A stretch of DNA of 64,000 nt from Candidatus Hinthialibacter antarcticus (lineage in GTDB: Bacteria; Hinthialibacterota; Hinthialibacteria; Hinthialibacterales; Hinthialibacteraceae). The stretch spans positions 124,001 through 188,000 of the forward strand of contig JAVCCE010000057.1 of the NCBI GenBank assembly GCA_030765645.1. Reading direction: 5' to 3'. The translations under genes and the position numbers were made by a program. Below the pieces are notes generated by a model. That model had not been told where the DNA came from, did not search any database, and worked only from the letters and a program-made list of their open reading frames with translations. Below, piece after piece: positions 43,289 through 52,098 of the stretch. The first letter of the stretch is position 1, and each line of letters opens with the position of its first letter.

Positions 43289-43747
43289 CTAGCTCAGCGT
43301 CCCGCCGGGTTCTAAGGCTTTGTCGATGTAGTAATCAAAGCGGGCGGGGTTATAGCGGCATCCCAATAGTTCATGCGCGAAGGCGTAGGCGCGTTCTTCC
43401 AGGCTTTCCATTCCGCCGAACAACTTGTGCCGCCACGAACGCGGCGTCTCATACATTCCATTAATTTCCAAATGAAAATAGAGCCGAAAGGCAAGATGCA
43501 GGCAATACCAGGGGCCGTAATACCCCGCCTGTTGCTGGCTGATGAGGTTGAATTGTTCCTCGACGGTCGAGTAACGGTAAATGCGGATGCGCGGCGGCTC
43601 CATCTGGTAGGCGGAAAACATAACCGGACGGCGCGGGTATTGGTCTGAATCACTAAACTCGACTTCGATGCCGAGTTCTTTGATCCACTGCAACAGGCCT
43701 TCGGGATTGACCAGATCGCGGTCAAAAGGCAGGTAAGCGCTGCGCAT
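43289..43747 (-). CDS. Unknown soluble protein of the larC operon
   Basis: A 152-residue protein I do not recognise. It has no membrane or signal segment and is rich in aromatic residues: RIRIYRYSTVEEQFNLISQQQAGYYGPWYCLHLAFRLYFHLEI. A late helix reads LEERAYAFAHELLGCRYNP; this resembles the AxxFAxxLL motif of some metallopeptidase-like (IrrE-type) proteins, but no HExxH is present, so no protease call is made. Its start is four bases after the stop of the upstream membrane gene, so it is coupled to larC and the YbhN-like gene. Confidence 0.68.
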   Translation of the reverse strand: MRSAYLPFDRDLVNPEGLLQWIKELGIEVEFSDSDQYPRRPVMFSAYQMEPPRIRIYRYSTVEEQFNLISQQQAGYYGPWYCLHLAFRLYFHLEINGMYETPRSWRHKLFGGMESLEERAYAFAHELLGCRYNPARFDYYIDKALEPGGTLS

Positions 43748-43751
43748 GGGA

Positions 43752-44804
43752 TTAGTCCGCCTGGGCGTCGAGTTCCGTCTGGGGGATTTGCTCGCCGGTG
43801 TGGGTCAGGTCATGGAACGAGACGTTCAGCGCCGCCATGCAGGGCAGGCCCATTGCGATGACGGGCGGCACTTGCGTAAACCACATGGTGATGGCGATCG
43901 CCCCGGCGGTTGATGGTTCAACGCCGAAAGAATGCGTCAACACCATCGCGGCGACGATCTGGTAGGGGCCGAGATAGCCCGGCGCCTGGGGAAACATCAC
44001 CGCAAAACACAACGCCGACATAAATAGCAAGGCGCCGTTCATATCAACGTGGGTAATGCCGAACGCCCAGATCACCAATAATTCACTAAAGGCGATCACT
44101 AGCCATAACAACAAACTGATTGCGGTGCAATATAAAAACGAACGCGGGCGGCGAAAGGTCGAGGAGCCTTTTTCAAACGAGTGGACGATCTGAATGAGTT
44201 TGTCGACCAGGCCGTGCGGCAGAAACTTGCCGAAGAAGCGGATAATTCCAATCGTCCAGTGCGGCGCGTAACTCATGACGGCGACGGCGGTCGCCAAGAT
44301 CACTAATACCCCGGCGCCGACCTGCCCTAAATCATTGACGGAGAATGCGGGGGCGCTTCCATCCGCAGCGGTGTTTTCGAGAGGGAACATCCAGAGCGAA
44401 TACGCCAGCAGCGACAAGATCACCAATAAGTCAAAAACGCGCTCGACCACAATCGTTGCCAGCGCGGCGGCGAATTTGTGCGGCGTCATGCGGCTGACCA
44501 GAAAAGGGCGAATCAGTTCGCCCATGCGCGCGGGCAAAACGCCGTTGGCCATGAAGCCGACGCCGCCGATGAGAAACAATTTCCACGAAGAAACTTTCGG
44601 CTCGCCCAAAAATGAGCGCCAACGCCAGGCGCGGATATAGATGGTGGATAGCCCTAACAATACCGCTATCGCCAGCAGGCCGTAATTGGCTTTGAGTATG
44701 GCGCTCCACACTTCGCCCCAGTTGGGAACGCTGCGCGCGAACAAAAAGAGACAAACGCCTCCAATGATGATTGCGATGAGGAACTGCAGCCAGCGAGATT
44801 TCAC
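43752..44804 (-). CDS. YbhN/UPF0104 membrane flippase-like protein
   Basis: A 350-residue polytopic inner-membrane protein with about eight helices, of the lysylphosphatidylglycerol synthetase TM (UPF0104, YbhN) family. Landmarks: ANYGLLAIAVLLGLSTIYIRAWRWR near the start, then GVGFMANGVLPARMGELIRPFLVSRMTPHKFAAALATIVVERVFDLLVI, and GYLGPYQIVAAMVLTHSFGV near the end. The RxGE and VVERVFDL motifs are conserved through the family. MprF-like catalytic domain is absent. Members are suspected of lipid flipping. It directly follows larC with no gap, so it is translationally coupled. Confidence 0.9.
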   Translation of the reverse strand: MKSRWLQFLIAIIIGGVCLFLFARSVPNWGEVWSAILKANYGLLAIAVLLGLSTIYIRAWRWRSFLGEPKVSSWKLFLIGGVGFMANGVLPARMGELIRPFLVSRMTPHKFAAALATIVVERVFDLLVILSLLAYSLWMFPLENTAADGSAPAFSVNDLGQVGAGVLVILATAVAVMSYAPHWTIGIIRFFGKFLPHGLVDKLIQIVHSFEKGSSTFRRPRSFLYCTAISLLLWLVIAFSELLVIWAFGITHVDMNGALLFMSALCFAVMFPQAPGYLGPYQIVAAMVLTHSFGVEPSTAGAIAITMWFTQVPPVIAMGLPCMAALNVSFHDLTHTGEQIPQTELDAQAD

Positions 44805-45992
44805 TTAGTCGTCCTTGCTTGTTGATTTGGCGCCATAAACGCGGGCGGCTTCTTGATAGATCCGGCTCATGGGGATGTCGTGCTCATCGTGGATTTGTTT
44901 TGCGCTGTCATATTCAGGGCTGAAGCGCGGTTCCACCCCATGCCCCCAACATACCTTGCCTTTGACCGGCCCCCATTGCGTTTCAACCACGCAAGTTTTG
45001 CGCTCGAGCGTGCGGCGCTCACACTCGTGCATACGTACGCCGATGGAAGAACTTTCGCGCAGCAGAACGTGAGCGATTGCTTCTTTGTTTGGAATTGGAG
45101 CAATGACGGAAATCGTCACGCCGGGGCGGTTCTTTTTCATTTGGACAGGCGACAACGCGACGTCAAGCGCGCCTTGTTTGAATAGTGACTCGAACAACGG
45201 CTCGAAAAACTCGGGGTTCATGTCGTCGATATTGGCTTCGATCACAGCGACGCGGTCAGCGCCGCCGGGCGCGGTCTCGCCGATGAAGACGCGCAACAGC
45301 CCCGGCAAGTCTTTGGGGTCGCGGCTGCCGGCGCCATAGCCGATGGCGTCGATCTTCATGCCCGGCATGGGCGACGAACCGCCCGCCAGCGTTTTCAAAA
45401 GCGCTGCGCCAGTCGGCGTCACCATCTCGATGTTGCGTCCAGTTGAAAAGAGTTCAAACCCCTGCAATAAATCCGCCGACGCGGGTGGCGGCAGCGGGAT
45501 GGTTCCGTGCCGCGTTCCCGTCAGAAGCCCTTCGCCGACATGTACCTTGGAGCAGGCGCAGGCTTCGACGCCGAGGATATGCAGCGCCAACAGGGCGCCG
45601 CTGATGTCGAGAATGGCGTCATACGAGCCGACTTCGTGGAAATGGATCTGGTCGTAGGGTTTATCGTGGATTTTACCTTCGGCTTTGGCCAATGCGGTGA
45701 AAGTGTCTTCAATGCGTTGGCGGACATTGCCGGGCCACGCTATTTTGTCAACAATAGTCAGAACGTCGCCGAGTGAGCGGTGGACGTGATGTTCTTCTTC
45801 GACGATGACGTGCGCTTTGGTTCCCGACAAGGCCCCGCGACGCACCGTCTCGCTCTGGAGATCGAACCCGGGCAGTTCTAATTGTGAAAGTAGGGCGCGT
45901 AGTTCATCAACCGGGCAGCCCGCATCAATGAAGGCGCCGATGCACATATCGCCGCTGACGCCGGCGAATACGTCGAAATAAAGAGTTTTCAT
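44805..45992 (-). CDS. larC: Nickel-pincer cofactor synthesis protein LarC
   Basis: A 395-residue LarC, which inserts nickel into pyridinium-3,5-bisthiocarboxylate mononucleotide to complete the nickel-pincer nucleotide of lactate racemase and related enzymes. Starts MKTLYFDVFAGVSGDMCIGAFID; other landmarks are HFHEVGSYDAILDISGALLAL, GTRHGTIPLPPPASADLL, VTPTGAALLKTL and EANIDDMNPEFFEPL. LarC is a single uninterrupted frame, as in most bacteria; the Lactobacillus version needs a programmed frameshift. Neither larB, larE nor a larA-like enzyme lies in the window, so the enzyme served is unknown. First gene of a leftward operon. Confidence 0.94.
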   Translation of the reverse strand: MKTLYFDVFAGVSGDMCIGAFIDAGCPVDELRALLSQLELPGFDLQSETVRRGALSGTKAHVIVEEEHHVHRSLGDVLTIVDKIAWPGNVRQRIEDTFTALAKAEGKIHDKPYDQIHFHEVGSYDAILDISGALLALHILGVEACACSKVHVGEGLLTGTRHGTIPLPPPASADLLQGFELFSTGRNIEMVTPTGAALLKTLAGGSSPMPGMKIDAIGYGAGSRDPKDLPGLLRVFIGETAPGGADRVAVIEANIDDMNPEFFEPLFESLFKQGALDVALSPVQMKKNRPGVTISVIAPIPNKEAIAHVLLRESSSIGVRMHECERRTLERKTCVVETQWGPVKGKVCWGHGVEPRFSPEYDSAKQIHDEHDIPMSRIYQEAARVYGAKSTSKDD

Positions 45993-46212
45993 AGTCGTTA
46001 CTTTTTGCGTACGCCGCTTGTTAATCTGGATATGAAATTTTAACGACGATTCAGCAAACCTATTCTACGTCAATATGATACGATGTTGATACGCTGGAAC
46101 GGTTGATCTTATCGGCCTGATTTCTCGCCGTCCAGTGCAAAGCAGAGTGTCGGCGCGGGTCGCTTTACCGTTATCCGGCTTGTGTTCACATGGGAATAAA
46201 AGTGAGAGGGAA

Positions 46213-47382
46213 ATGAATAAGGACAATCTATTGAATTATCAATTTTTCACGCCAACCCGTTTGATTGTTGGTCAGGGACGTTTTGGTGAACTCGGAGATC
46301 TCGCTTCGGGGCTGGGCAAACGCGCGTTTGTAGTCGGTTCGGCCTCAGGCAAACAGCAGGGGCTGGTTGAACGCGCCGTCGAGTCGCTGAAAGCCAATTC
46401 GGTGCAAACAGAAGTTCATATTAAGCCCGCTGGCGAACCGTCGGTGGCAATGACCGACGCGGCGGCCAATATCGCCCGCAAGGCGAAATGCGACATGGTG
46501 GTCTCTATCGGCGGCGGATCAGTCATTGACCTGGGCAAAGCCGTCGCCGGGCTGGCAACCAACAGCGGCAGCGTGAAAGATTACCTCGAAGGCGTGGGCG
46601 ACGGGCGAACTCCCGGCAATGATGCGCTGCCTCAAGTCGCCGTCCCGACGACGGCGGGGACAGGCGCGGAAGTGACCCGCAACGCGGTGATATCCAGCAA
46701 AGAAGAGCAATTTAAAAAAAGCTTTCGCAGCCCGACGCTATACCCCAAAATTGCGATTCTTGATGCAGAACTGACGGTCTCGTTGCCGCCGCAGGCGACC
46801 GCGTATAGCGGCATGGATGCGATTACTCAATTGGTTGAATCCATCCTCACCCGGCGTTCGAACCCGATCACTGACGCGCTGGCGTTGTTTGGCCTCGAAA
46901 AAGCCATTGGCGCGATTCGGCGTGTGGTGAAAGACGGCGGCGACCTCGCTGCGCGTGAAGACATGCTGCTCGCCAGTACGCTGAGCGGCGTTTGTCTGGC
47001 GAATGCAGGGCTGGGGATCGCGCATGGGTTTGCGTCTGGCATGGGCGCTGTCTATGACGCGCCGCATGGCAAAATCTGCGCGATTCTGCTGCCGCTGGCG
47101 ATTCGGTTTAACCGCTGCGCTTGTTTCCCGAAGATGGTGGCGGTGGCTGAGCGCATTGTTCCCGAAAAGGGCCTGCCGCCGAACGAAATTGTTGACCGTG
47201 CATTGGCGGAAATTGAAGAAATGAACAAGGCGTTCGGTATCCCAACCAATTTTGCTGAATGGAAAATATCGGACGCTGACCTCCCGGTATTGGCGCGTAA
47301 GTCGATGGGCAACAGCATGGGCGGCAACCCCAGCCCGGTGACGGAATCAATCGCAGAAGTCTTGTTAAAATCAATGCGATGA
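46213..47382 (+). CDS. Iron-containing alcohol dehydrogenase
   Basis: A 389-residue type III NAD(P)-dependent dehydrogenase. ATG 46213 follows GAGAGGG. N-terminal Rossmann domain (FVVGSASGKQQG, DMVVSIGGGSVIDLGKAVA with the GGGS nucleotide loop; VPTTAGTGAEVT). The metal-binding C-terminal domain retains Asp in AYSGMDAITQ and His in NAGLGIAHGFA and DAPHGKICAILLP, the usual Fe or Zn ligands. Oxidises or reduces a small alcohol/aldehyde; substrate unclear. It overlaps the following O-antigen-ligase-like gene by four bases (ATGA), so it is in the glycan cluster. Confidence 0.93.
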   Translation: MNKDNLLNYQFFTPTRLIVGQGRFGELGDLASGLGKRAFVVGSASGKQQGLVERAVESLKANSVQTEVHIKPAGEPSVAMTDAAANIARKAKCDMVVSIGGGSVIDLGKAVAGLATNSGSVKDYLEGVGDGRTPGNDALPQVAVPTTAGTGAEVTRNAVISSKEEQFKKSFRSPTLYPKIAILDAELTVSLPPQATAYSGMDAITQLVESILTRRSNPITDALALFGLEKAIGAIRRVVKDGGDLAAREDMLLASTLSGVCLANAGLGIAHGFASGMGAVYDAPHGKICAILLPLAIRFNRCACFPKMVAVAERIVPEKGLPPNEIVDRALAEIEEMNKAFGIPTNFAEWKISDADLPVLARKSMGNSMGGNPSPVTESIAEVLLKSMR

Positions 47383-48629
47383 AGATTGTCATGCGACGCA
47401 TAGTTGAATGGGCGATGCTGGTCGTGCTCATGGTTCGCCCTGCACTCGACGTGTTTACGGGCGTCTCGTTGGGCGGCGTGTGGAAGGTGAACCCCGCTGC
47501 GCTGACGGGGTTAGTTATGCTCGCGCTGGGCGCAATGTGGTTTGCCGTCGCGTCGTTAGACTCGCGCCGCGCCGTCTTGCGAAGCAAACTGCTTCAAGGC
47601 TTTACGGTGTGGTGGTTGTTGCTGTTGGTACCGTGGGTGTTCTTGCCCTATGTGTCCGGCGGCCCCGGTGGAGCGGCGGGCGTTCGCGAGTGGTTGCGCC
47701 TCGCCAGTACGGTTCCCGTCATTGTGCTGGCAATTTCGCTCTCCGGTCAATCAAAAACAGCATGGGGAATTCGCGCGATCTTGTTTTCGTTTGCGCTGCC
47801 TGCGTTGTTCGGGGCCTATCAATTGGTCGCGCAGTCCGGCGCGTCCATTCAAGGCTTTCACCGTATCCACGGGACGTTTGTTCACCCCAACCCCTATTCG
47901 TTTTATCTGATCTGCGTCATTGCCGTCGCCTATTGGCAATGGCGATGCGCCGTCAAACCGTGGTTCTGGAGCGGCTTCATTTTCGCTGCTCTGGTTTTGC
48001 TGCTCGCGACGTTTAGTTTAACCGGCTTTGTGATGTTCGCCGTCTGGCTGGCCGTCGTCGCGTGGTTTGAGGGCCGCGCCGCGCGCCTGGGCGTGATCGC
48101 GCTGGGGTGCATTCTGGTTGCGGGCGTACTCGCGACCGACACCGGACGCGCCCGCCTGGCTGGATTGGCGCAATGGGACGATCTTGATGAAATTGAACGT
48201 ACGCAACGCGAGACCGGCTCGCATACATGGCGTCTGCTCAACTGGCGCTATCTCTATCGCGAATGGAAACAGCAGCCAATTCTCGGCTATGGGCTTGCCA
48301 GCTCGCCCATGGTGAATCCGAACATTAACGTACTCGGCGGCGGGGTGGGGCATGATCCGCACAATGATTACGTTCGTTATTTAGTTGAAACCGGCGCCGT
48401 CGGTCTCGTGCTGTGGCTGGCGTTTCTGGTGTGGACGGGGCGGGTGTTATGGAACGCGCTGCGTCGCGCAAATGCGCCGCCGCAACGGCGCGGCGCCTTG
48501 ATTGCCCTTGCGCTGTTCGCCGCCTGGGCGGTTGGCGGCCTGAACGACAATTTGATTACCGCAACGTCGTATCAATATATTCTTTGGGCTATCTTTGCCC
48601 TGTTTTCAGAACCACGCGAGGCTGAGTGA
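47379..48629 (+). CDS. O-antigen ligase/polymerase-like membrane protein
   Basis: A 416-residue Wzy/WaaL-type protein with about ten transmembrane helices. The family's large periplasmic loop begins near residue 185 and includes HGTFVHPNPYSFYLI and, later, LNWRYLYREWKQQPILGYGLASSP then HDPHNDYVRYLVETGAVGLVLW. The conserved HPN/HNDY His and Arg residues are typical of the O-antigen ligase superfamily. It joins or polymerises glycan repeat units. ATGA overlap with the upstream dehydrogenase and TGATG overlap with the downstream glycosyltransferase show tight coupling. Confidence 0.9.
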   Translation: MKIVMRRIVEWAMLVVLMVRPALDVFTGVSLGGVWKVNPAALTGLVMLALGAMWFAVASLDSRRAVLRSKLLQGFTVWWLLLLVPWVFLPYVSGGPGGAAGVREWLRLASTVPVIVLAISLSGQSKTAWGIRAILFSFALPALFGAYQLVAQSGASIQGFHRIHGTFVHPNPYSFYLICVIAVAYWQWRCAVKPWFWSGFIFAALVLLLATFSLTGFVMFAVWLAVVAWFEGRAARLGVIALGCILVAGVLATDTGRARLAGLAQWDDLDEIERTQRETGSHTWRLLNWRYLYREWKQQPILGYGLASSPMVNPNINVLGGGVGHDPHNDYVRYLVETGAVGLVLWLAFLVWTGRVLWNALRRANAPPQRRGALIALALFAAWAVGGLNDNLITATSYQYILWAIFALFSEPREAE

Positions 48630-49807
48630 TGGACATTGCTATCGTCCATCCGTTCGACCCCTGGGGCGAAAAGGCGGGCGGCGTCGAGACGCTGGTTCGG
48701 CTGATGCTGGCCCATGCGCCTCAAAACGCGAACGTCTCCGTTATCGGCGTCAGTGAAGATGTATCCGCGCGGCCTTGCGAGCGATGGCTGGCGCTGGATT
48801 GGAACGGGCGCCCGATTTCATTTTACGGCTTATTTCATGAAGGCGACGCCAACCGGCGAAAGCGCGTCCCGCTTTCGTTTCGCTTCGCCTGGGCGCTGCG
48901 AAGTGTTCGTTTTGAAATGAATGACGCGCTGTGTATCTATCATCGCCCCGAGCCGTTGGCGATGGGCCGTATTCAGGGACGACGCAATGTTCTCGCGTTT
49001 CATTCCGACCCCAACCAATGGGTGAGCGCCGCCTCGGAAGTCAAATGGAAACACGCGCCCTGGCTCTATCGACTGGTCGAAGCCCGCGCCGTCGCAAAAG
49101 CAGACGCGCTCTTGGGCGTGAACGCGGTTTGCGTCGAAACCTTGCAAGAGCGTTACCCAAGACGCGCAGGCGATATCCGCCGGGTTCCAACCACATACCG
49201 CGATGATATTTTTTCCCCCATCTTGTCACAACAACGCGAGGATTTGCGTTCACGTCTCGCGGGCGAATATCAACTCAACCCAAATGCGAAGTGGGTGTTG
49301 TTCGCCGGGCGCCTGGAAGCGCAAAAGGACCCATTGCTTGCATTGGAATCATTCGCGCGGGCGAAGCAGTCGGCTCAAGATGTTGCGTTGCAACTTATCA
49401 TCATCGGTCAAGGAAGTTTGGTTGATGCTCTCAAACGAAAAGCGTTTGAGATGAAAATCAGCGATAGCGTTTTTTTATTGGGAACGCAGCGGCAACCCTG
49501 TGTCGCCGATTGGATGCGCGCTGCCGATGTGTTTCTGATGACCTCGGCTTTCGAGGGGTTTCCGATTGCGTTGTTAGAGGCGTACGCCTGCGGTTTGGCT
49601 GCTGTTGCGAGCGACGCGGGCGATGTGAGTGAAGTCTTGCAGCACGGCAAAAGCGGCGAGGTAGTTTATCAGCAAAACGCGGATGATTACGCTGCTGCGT
49701 TATTGCGCGTACTTGCAATGGAGCGTGAATCAACTGCTGCGCAATGCGTCGCTGCGGTTGGACCCTATAGGCCTGAATCTGTTATTCAACAGTGGCTTCA
49801 AATCTAA
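48629..49807 (+). CDS. Family 4 glycosyltransferase
   Basis: A 392-residue GT-B enzyme. The ATG at 48629 shares a base with the preceding stop (TGATG). N-terminal domain: MDIAIVHPFDPWGEKAGGVETLVRLM. C-terminal domain: WVLFAGRLEAQKDPLLALESFARA and VAD WMRAADVFLMTSAFEGFPIALLEAYACGLAAVASDAGDVSEV. The E-x7-E pair lies in FEGFPIALLEAYACG. Forms a three-gene set with the dehydrogenase and the O-antigen-ligase-like protein; it probably builds the same surface polymer. Confidence 0.93.
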   Translation: MDIAIVHPFDPWGEKAGGVETLVRLMLAHAPQNANVSVIGVSEDVSARPCERWLALDWNGRPISFYGLFHEGDANRRKRVPLSFRFAWALRSVRFEMNDALCIYHRPEPLAMGRIQGRRNVLAFHSDPNQWVSAASEVKWKHAPWLYRLVEARAVAKADALLGVNAVCVETLQERYPRRAGDIRRVPTTYRDDIFSPILSQQREDLRSRLAGEYQLNPNAKWVLFAGRLEAQKDPLLALESFARAKQSAQDVALQLIIIGQGSLVDALKRKAFEMKISDSVFLLGTQRQPCVADWMRAADVFLMTSAFEGFPIALLEAYACGLAAVASDAGDVSEVLQHGKSGEVVYQQNADDYAAALLRVLAMERESTAAQCVAAVGPYRPESVIQQWLQI

Positions 49808-49857
49808 TGAATGACGTTTCTGGTTTGGAGTTTTGCTTGTCTATGGCGCAGAAAACT

Positions 49858-49938
49858 GGGAGGGCGAACCTCCTGGTGAGCCAAAAGAGTATGATAGGTT
49901 TTCTCCTTCACGCGGCTCGGCGGGAGCCTCGCCCTCCC
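49858..49938. repeat. REPIN-like inverted pair
   Basis: A degenerate GGGAGGGCGAACC...GAGCC unit (49858-49882) faces an exact copy of the 25-base GC-rich repeat (49914-49938) in the opposite orientation; about 20 of 25 bases match across the pair. The pair can fold into one hairpin and lies between convergent genes. Confidence 0.7.
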
Positions 49939-49990
49939 GACGAACTGTGTCATCAGTTCTGTCTACAGAGGTGTTCGCTGTGAAAGACGC

Positions 49991-51061
49991 TTAATCCACT
50001 TTCGCCAATTCGGCTTTGAGAAAATCAATCGCAGGAATCGGCGTCGGGTCTTCTTTATAGAAATAGGCGAGATAGCAGCTGGCGAAGTCGCCGACGCTAA
50101 TCGTGTAAAACATTCGCGCCAGTAATGAGTCGCCCTTCGATTGCACCACCGAAACGCCGTGCGCCGATGGCTCAATGATCTTCTTCATCACGTCAAAGCG
50201 CCGCAGGGTTTGCGGGTGATAGCCCTGGTCGAGCAAGTACACCACATGCAATTTTTTGAGGATGCTGGGTTTGGGATTTTTCCATCCCAGAATTTCGTTG
50301 TGGTTCATCTCCGGTACAACCATGTTGTGCGCGAAGGTCTTGGCGTTCTCGTTGATCTGCGCCCGCCAGCGAGCGGCAATCGGCTCGAACGCGTTTTGCC
50401 CGGCGTAAATCACAGGAATCGAACCATAAAGCGCTTTCGATAATTGCTTAGCGAAATTATTTTCAAACGGAGAGTTATAGCGAAACTGCTGCGATGATTC
50501 TTTCAGGATCGCCAGCGTAGACTCAATCGCCTGCGACTGGTTTTCAACGAGGCCCAAGCGCTCAAACGCAACCAGCAGCGGCATGAACGAATACCCCAGC
50601 GCTGCGCGGGGCGACATGCCGCCTTTGGTGATGATGCAAGGATGGCCGTCTTGCTGACAGCGCTGCGCCAGTTGGCCGCCAGTGCTGATGCCGAGAATTT
50701 TGGCGCCGCAGGCTTTGGCTTGTTCATAGGCTGAGAGGGTTTCTTCAGTATTGCCGGAGTACGAACTCGCAACCAGCAGCGTGTTTTCGTTGGCGTAGCG
50801 CGGCAGTTGATAACTGCGTACAACCTCGATAGGCGCCAGCGCAATTGATGACGCATACGACCGCATCAGGTCGCCGCCGATGGCGGAACCGCCCATGCCG
50901 CAGACCACCACGTTTTGGATGCCCTGCATGTTCGGCATGTCGAACGCGCGCGCGATCGAGACGCCTTCAGCGCATTGTTCGTGAAAATTCTCGATCCATT
51001 GGATCATGCCAGTCGGGTCAAATTTTTGCGGCGTTGCGGGATCGTCGAGAATCCGGTCCAT
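49991..51061 (-). CDS. Bifunctional phosphoglucose/phosphomannose isomerase
   Basis: About 356 residues. The ATG at 51061 is chosen over the upstream ATG 51112 because GAGGAG precedes it and the protein then starts MDRILDDPATPQKFDPTGM, as in this family. An SIS (sugar isomerase) domain contains VVCGMGGSAIGGDLM and VASSYSGNTEETLSAYEQA; the C-terminal half carries the PMI/PGI signature (WRAQINENAK, EMNHNEILGW with the catalytic Glu/His). It interconverts glucose-6-P, fructose-6-P and mannose-6-P, feeding GDP-mannose for glycan genes. Sits leftward of the GT4 gene, convergent with it. Confidence 0.93.
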   Translation of the reverse strand: MDRILDDPATPQKFDPTGMIQWIENFHEQCAEGVSIARAFDMPNMQGIQNVVVCGMGGSAIGGDLMRSYASSIALAPIEVVRSYQLPRYANENTLLVASSYSGNTEETLSAYEQAKACGAKILGISTGGQLAQRCQQDGHPCIITKGGMSPRAALGYSFMPLLVAFERLGLVENQSQAIESTLAILKESSQQFRYNSPFENNFAKQLSKALYGSIPVIYAGQNAFEPIAARWRAQINENAKTFAHNMVVPEMNHNEILGWKNPKPSILKKLHVVYLLDQGYHPQTLRRFDVMKKIIEPSAHGVSVVQSKGDSLLARMFYTISVGDFASCYLAYFYKEDPTPIPAIDFLKAELAKVD

Positions 51062-51259
51062 GATGGTCTCCTCAGCCAATTTGTCAGGTAATACAAGGGT
51101 AGTTTCGTTCATAAAAAACCCGAAGACGCAACAACGGATCGCCTAGGGCGTTTGACAAAATTATATGCGGTAAGCGCGCCCGTGGCCTGCCTAACCTACG
51201 GCTAGCAGGCTGCCGCAGGCAGGGGCTGCACAGTATCTGGCAACCACTATAAAACGACG

Positions 51260-51290
51260 AACGCCCGCAAGCGGGCGGCTCGCGGGCGTT
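51260..51290 (-). terminator. Terminator of the DUF5610 gene
   Basis: AACGCCCGC pairs exactly with GCGGGCGTT across a short internal segment that itself folds (GCGGGCGG). It starts 25 bases after the leftward stop at 51315 and is followed leftwards by CGTCGTTTTA. Confidence 0.65.
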
Positions 51291-51314
51291 TGACAGGGTT
51301 CCTACAACTGGTTT

Positions 51315-51998
51315 TTATGCCAGTGGATCAACAACGTCTTCCGTTTCTTCTACTGCGTCTTCTGTGTCTTCCGTCGGTTGGACGGGTTCAGGCTCTAAAC
51401 CAAGTTTATTGAAATTTTCAAGCCGGAACTCTTCAATTTTTCCCGTCACCAAGCTGAAGGTGCGGTTTATATTTTGCGCGACTTCTTCTTCACCGCTCAA
51501 GTCGCCCAAAATGCCTTGCGCTTGTCCGAAGCCTTCTTTGATGGCGGCGGAAATCAAGTTGGTGAAGCCTTCCAGTTGTGCTTCGGCGTCTTCATCCGAA
51601 TGGTTGGCGGCGTAGTTGCCAAAGAAACTGGTCGCAAAGCCTACGATACGCTCCGCCGTGTTTTCCGGGCTGAAAAAGTCGAGCAGAGCTGAGGCGGATG
51701 CGTCTTCAGGCGGCAAAAATTCAATGCCCAAAGCCTGAGTCTCTTCGCCGCCAATGCCGAAGTATTCTTCCAGTTGATTTCGCACCTGGCTTTGTACTTC
51801 GTCGACGGATTGTTGCAACAAACTCAGATCCCCCTGCAGGTTAAAGGAGATCGAGACCTGATCGGTTTCCCGTTGCCCTTTGTTGGCGACGGTTTCACCC
51901 GCTTCTACCTTTGAAGGCTTTTTAATCAGATCTTCCGTGCGATAGGACGCCGGGCGATGTATAGATTGATTGGAAACTGGGTCTATCAGGAGGATCAC
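51315..51998 (-). CDS. DUF5610-type protein
   Basis: A 227-residue soluble protein, probably cytoplasmic, recognised by ISAAIKEGFGQAQGILGDL and the FSPENTAERIVGFATSFFGNY stretch typical of DUF5610. It is acidic, with a disordered C-terminus rich in Glu, Asp and Thr (EDTEDAVEETEDVV). The start is a GTG with GGGAGGG immediately before; spacing is tight, so the real start may differ. No function is known for the domain. The gene follows the dynamin-like pair by 100 bases on the same strand. Confidence 0.7.
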   Translation of the reverse strand: MILLIDPVSNQSIHRPASYRTEDLIKKPSKVEAGETVANKGQRETDQVSISFNLQGDLSLLQQSVDEVQSQVRNQLEEYFGIGGEETQALGIEFLPPEDASASALLDFFSPENTAERIVGFATSFFGNYAANHSDEDAEAQLEGFTNLISAAIKEGFGQAQGILGDLSGEEEVAQNINRTFSLVTGKIEEFRLENFNKLGLEPEPVQPTEDTEDAVEETEDVVDPLA

Positions 51999-52098
51999 CC
52001 CCTCCCGCTTTCTACTTTTTGTGGGTCTTGCCCACTATCCATTATCGGCGACCCATCTGAAATCTTAAGCGAAATGCCAAATTTCCCCTAGAACTTTT

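Noticed and set aside
43289..43747. IrrE/ImmA-type metallopeptidase
   Set aside because: The helix has FAHELL but lacks HExxH, so zinc peptidase chemistry is not supported.
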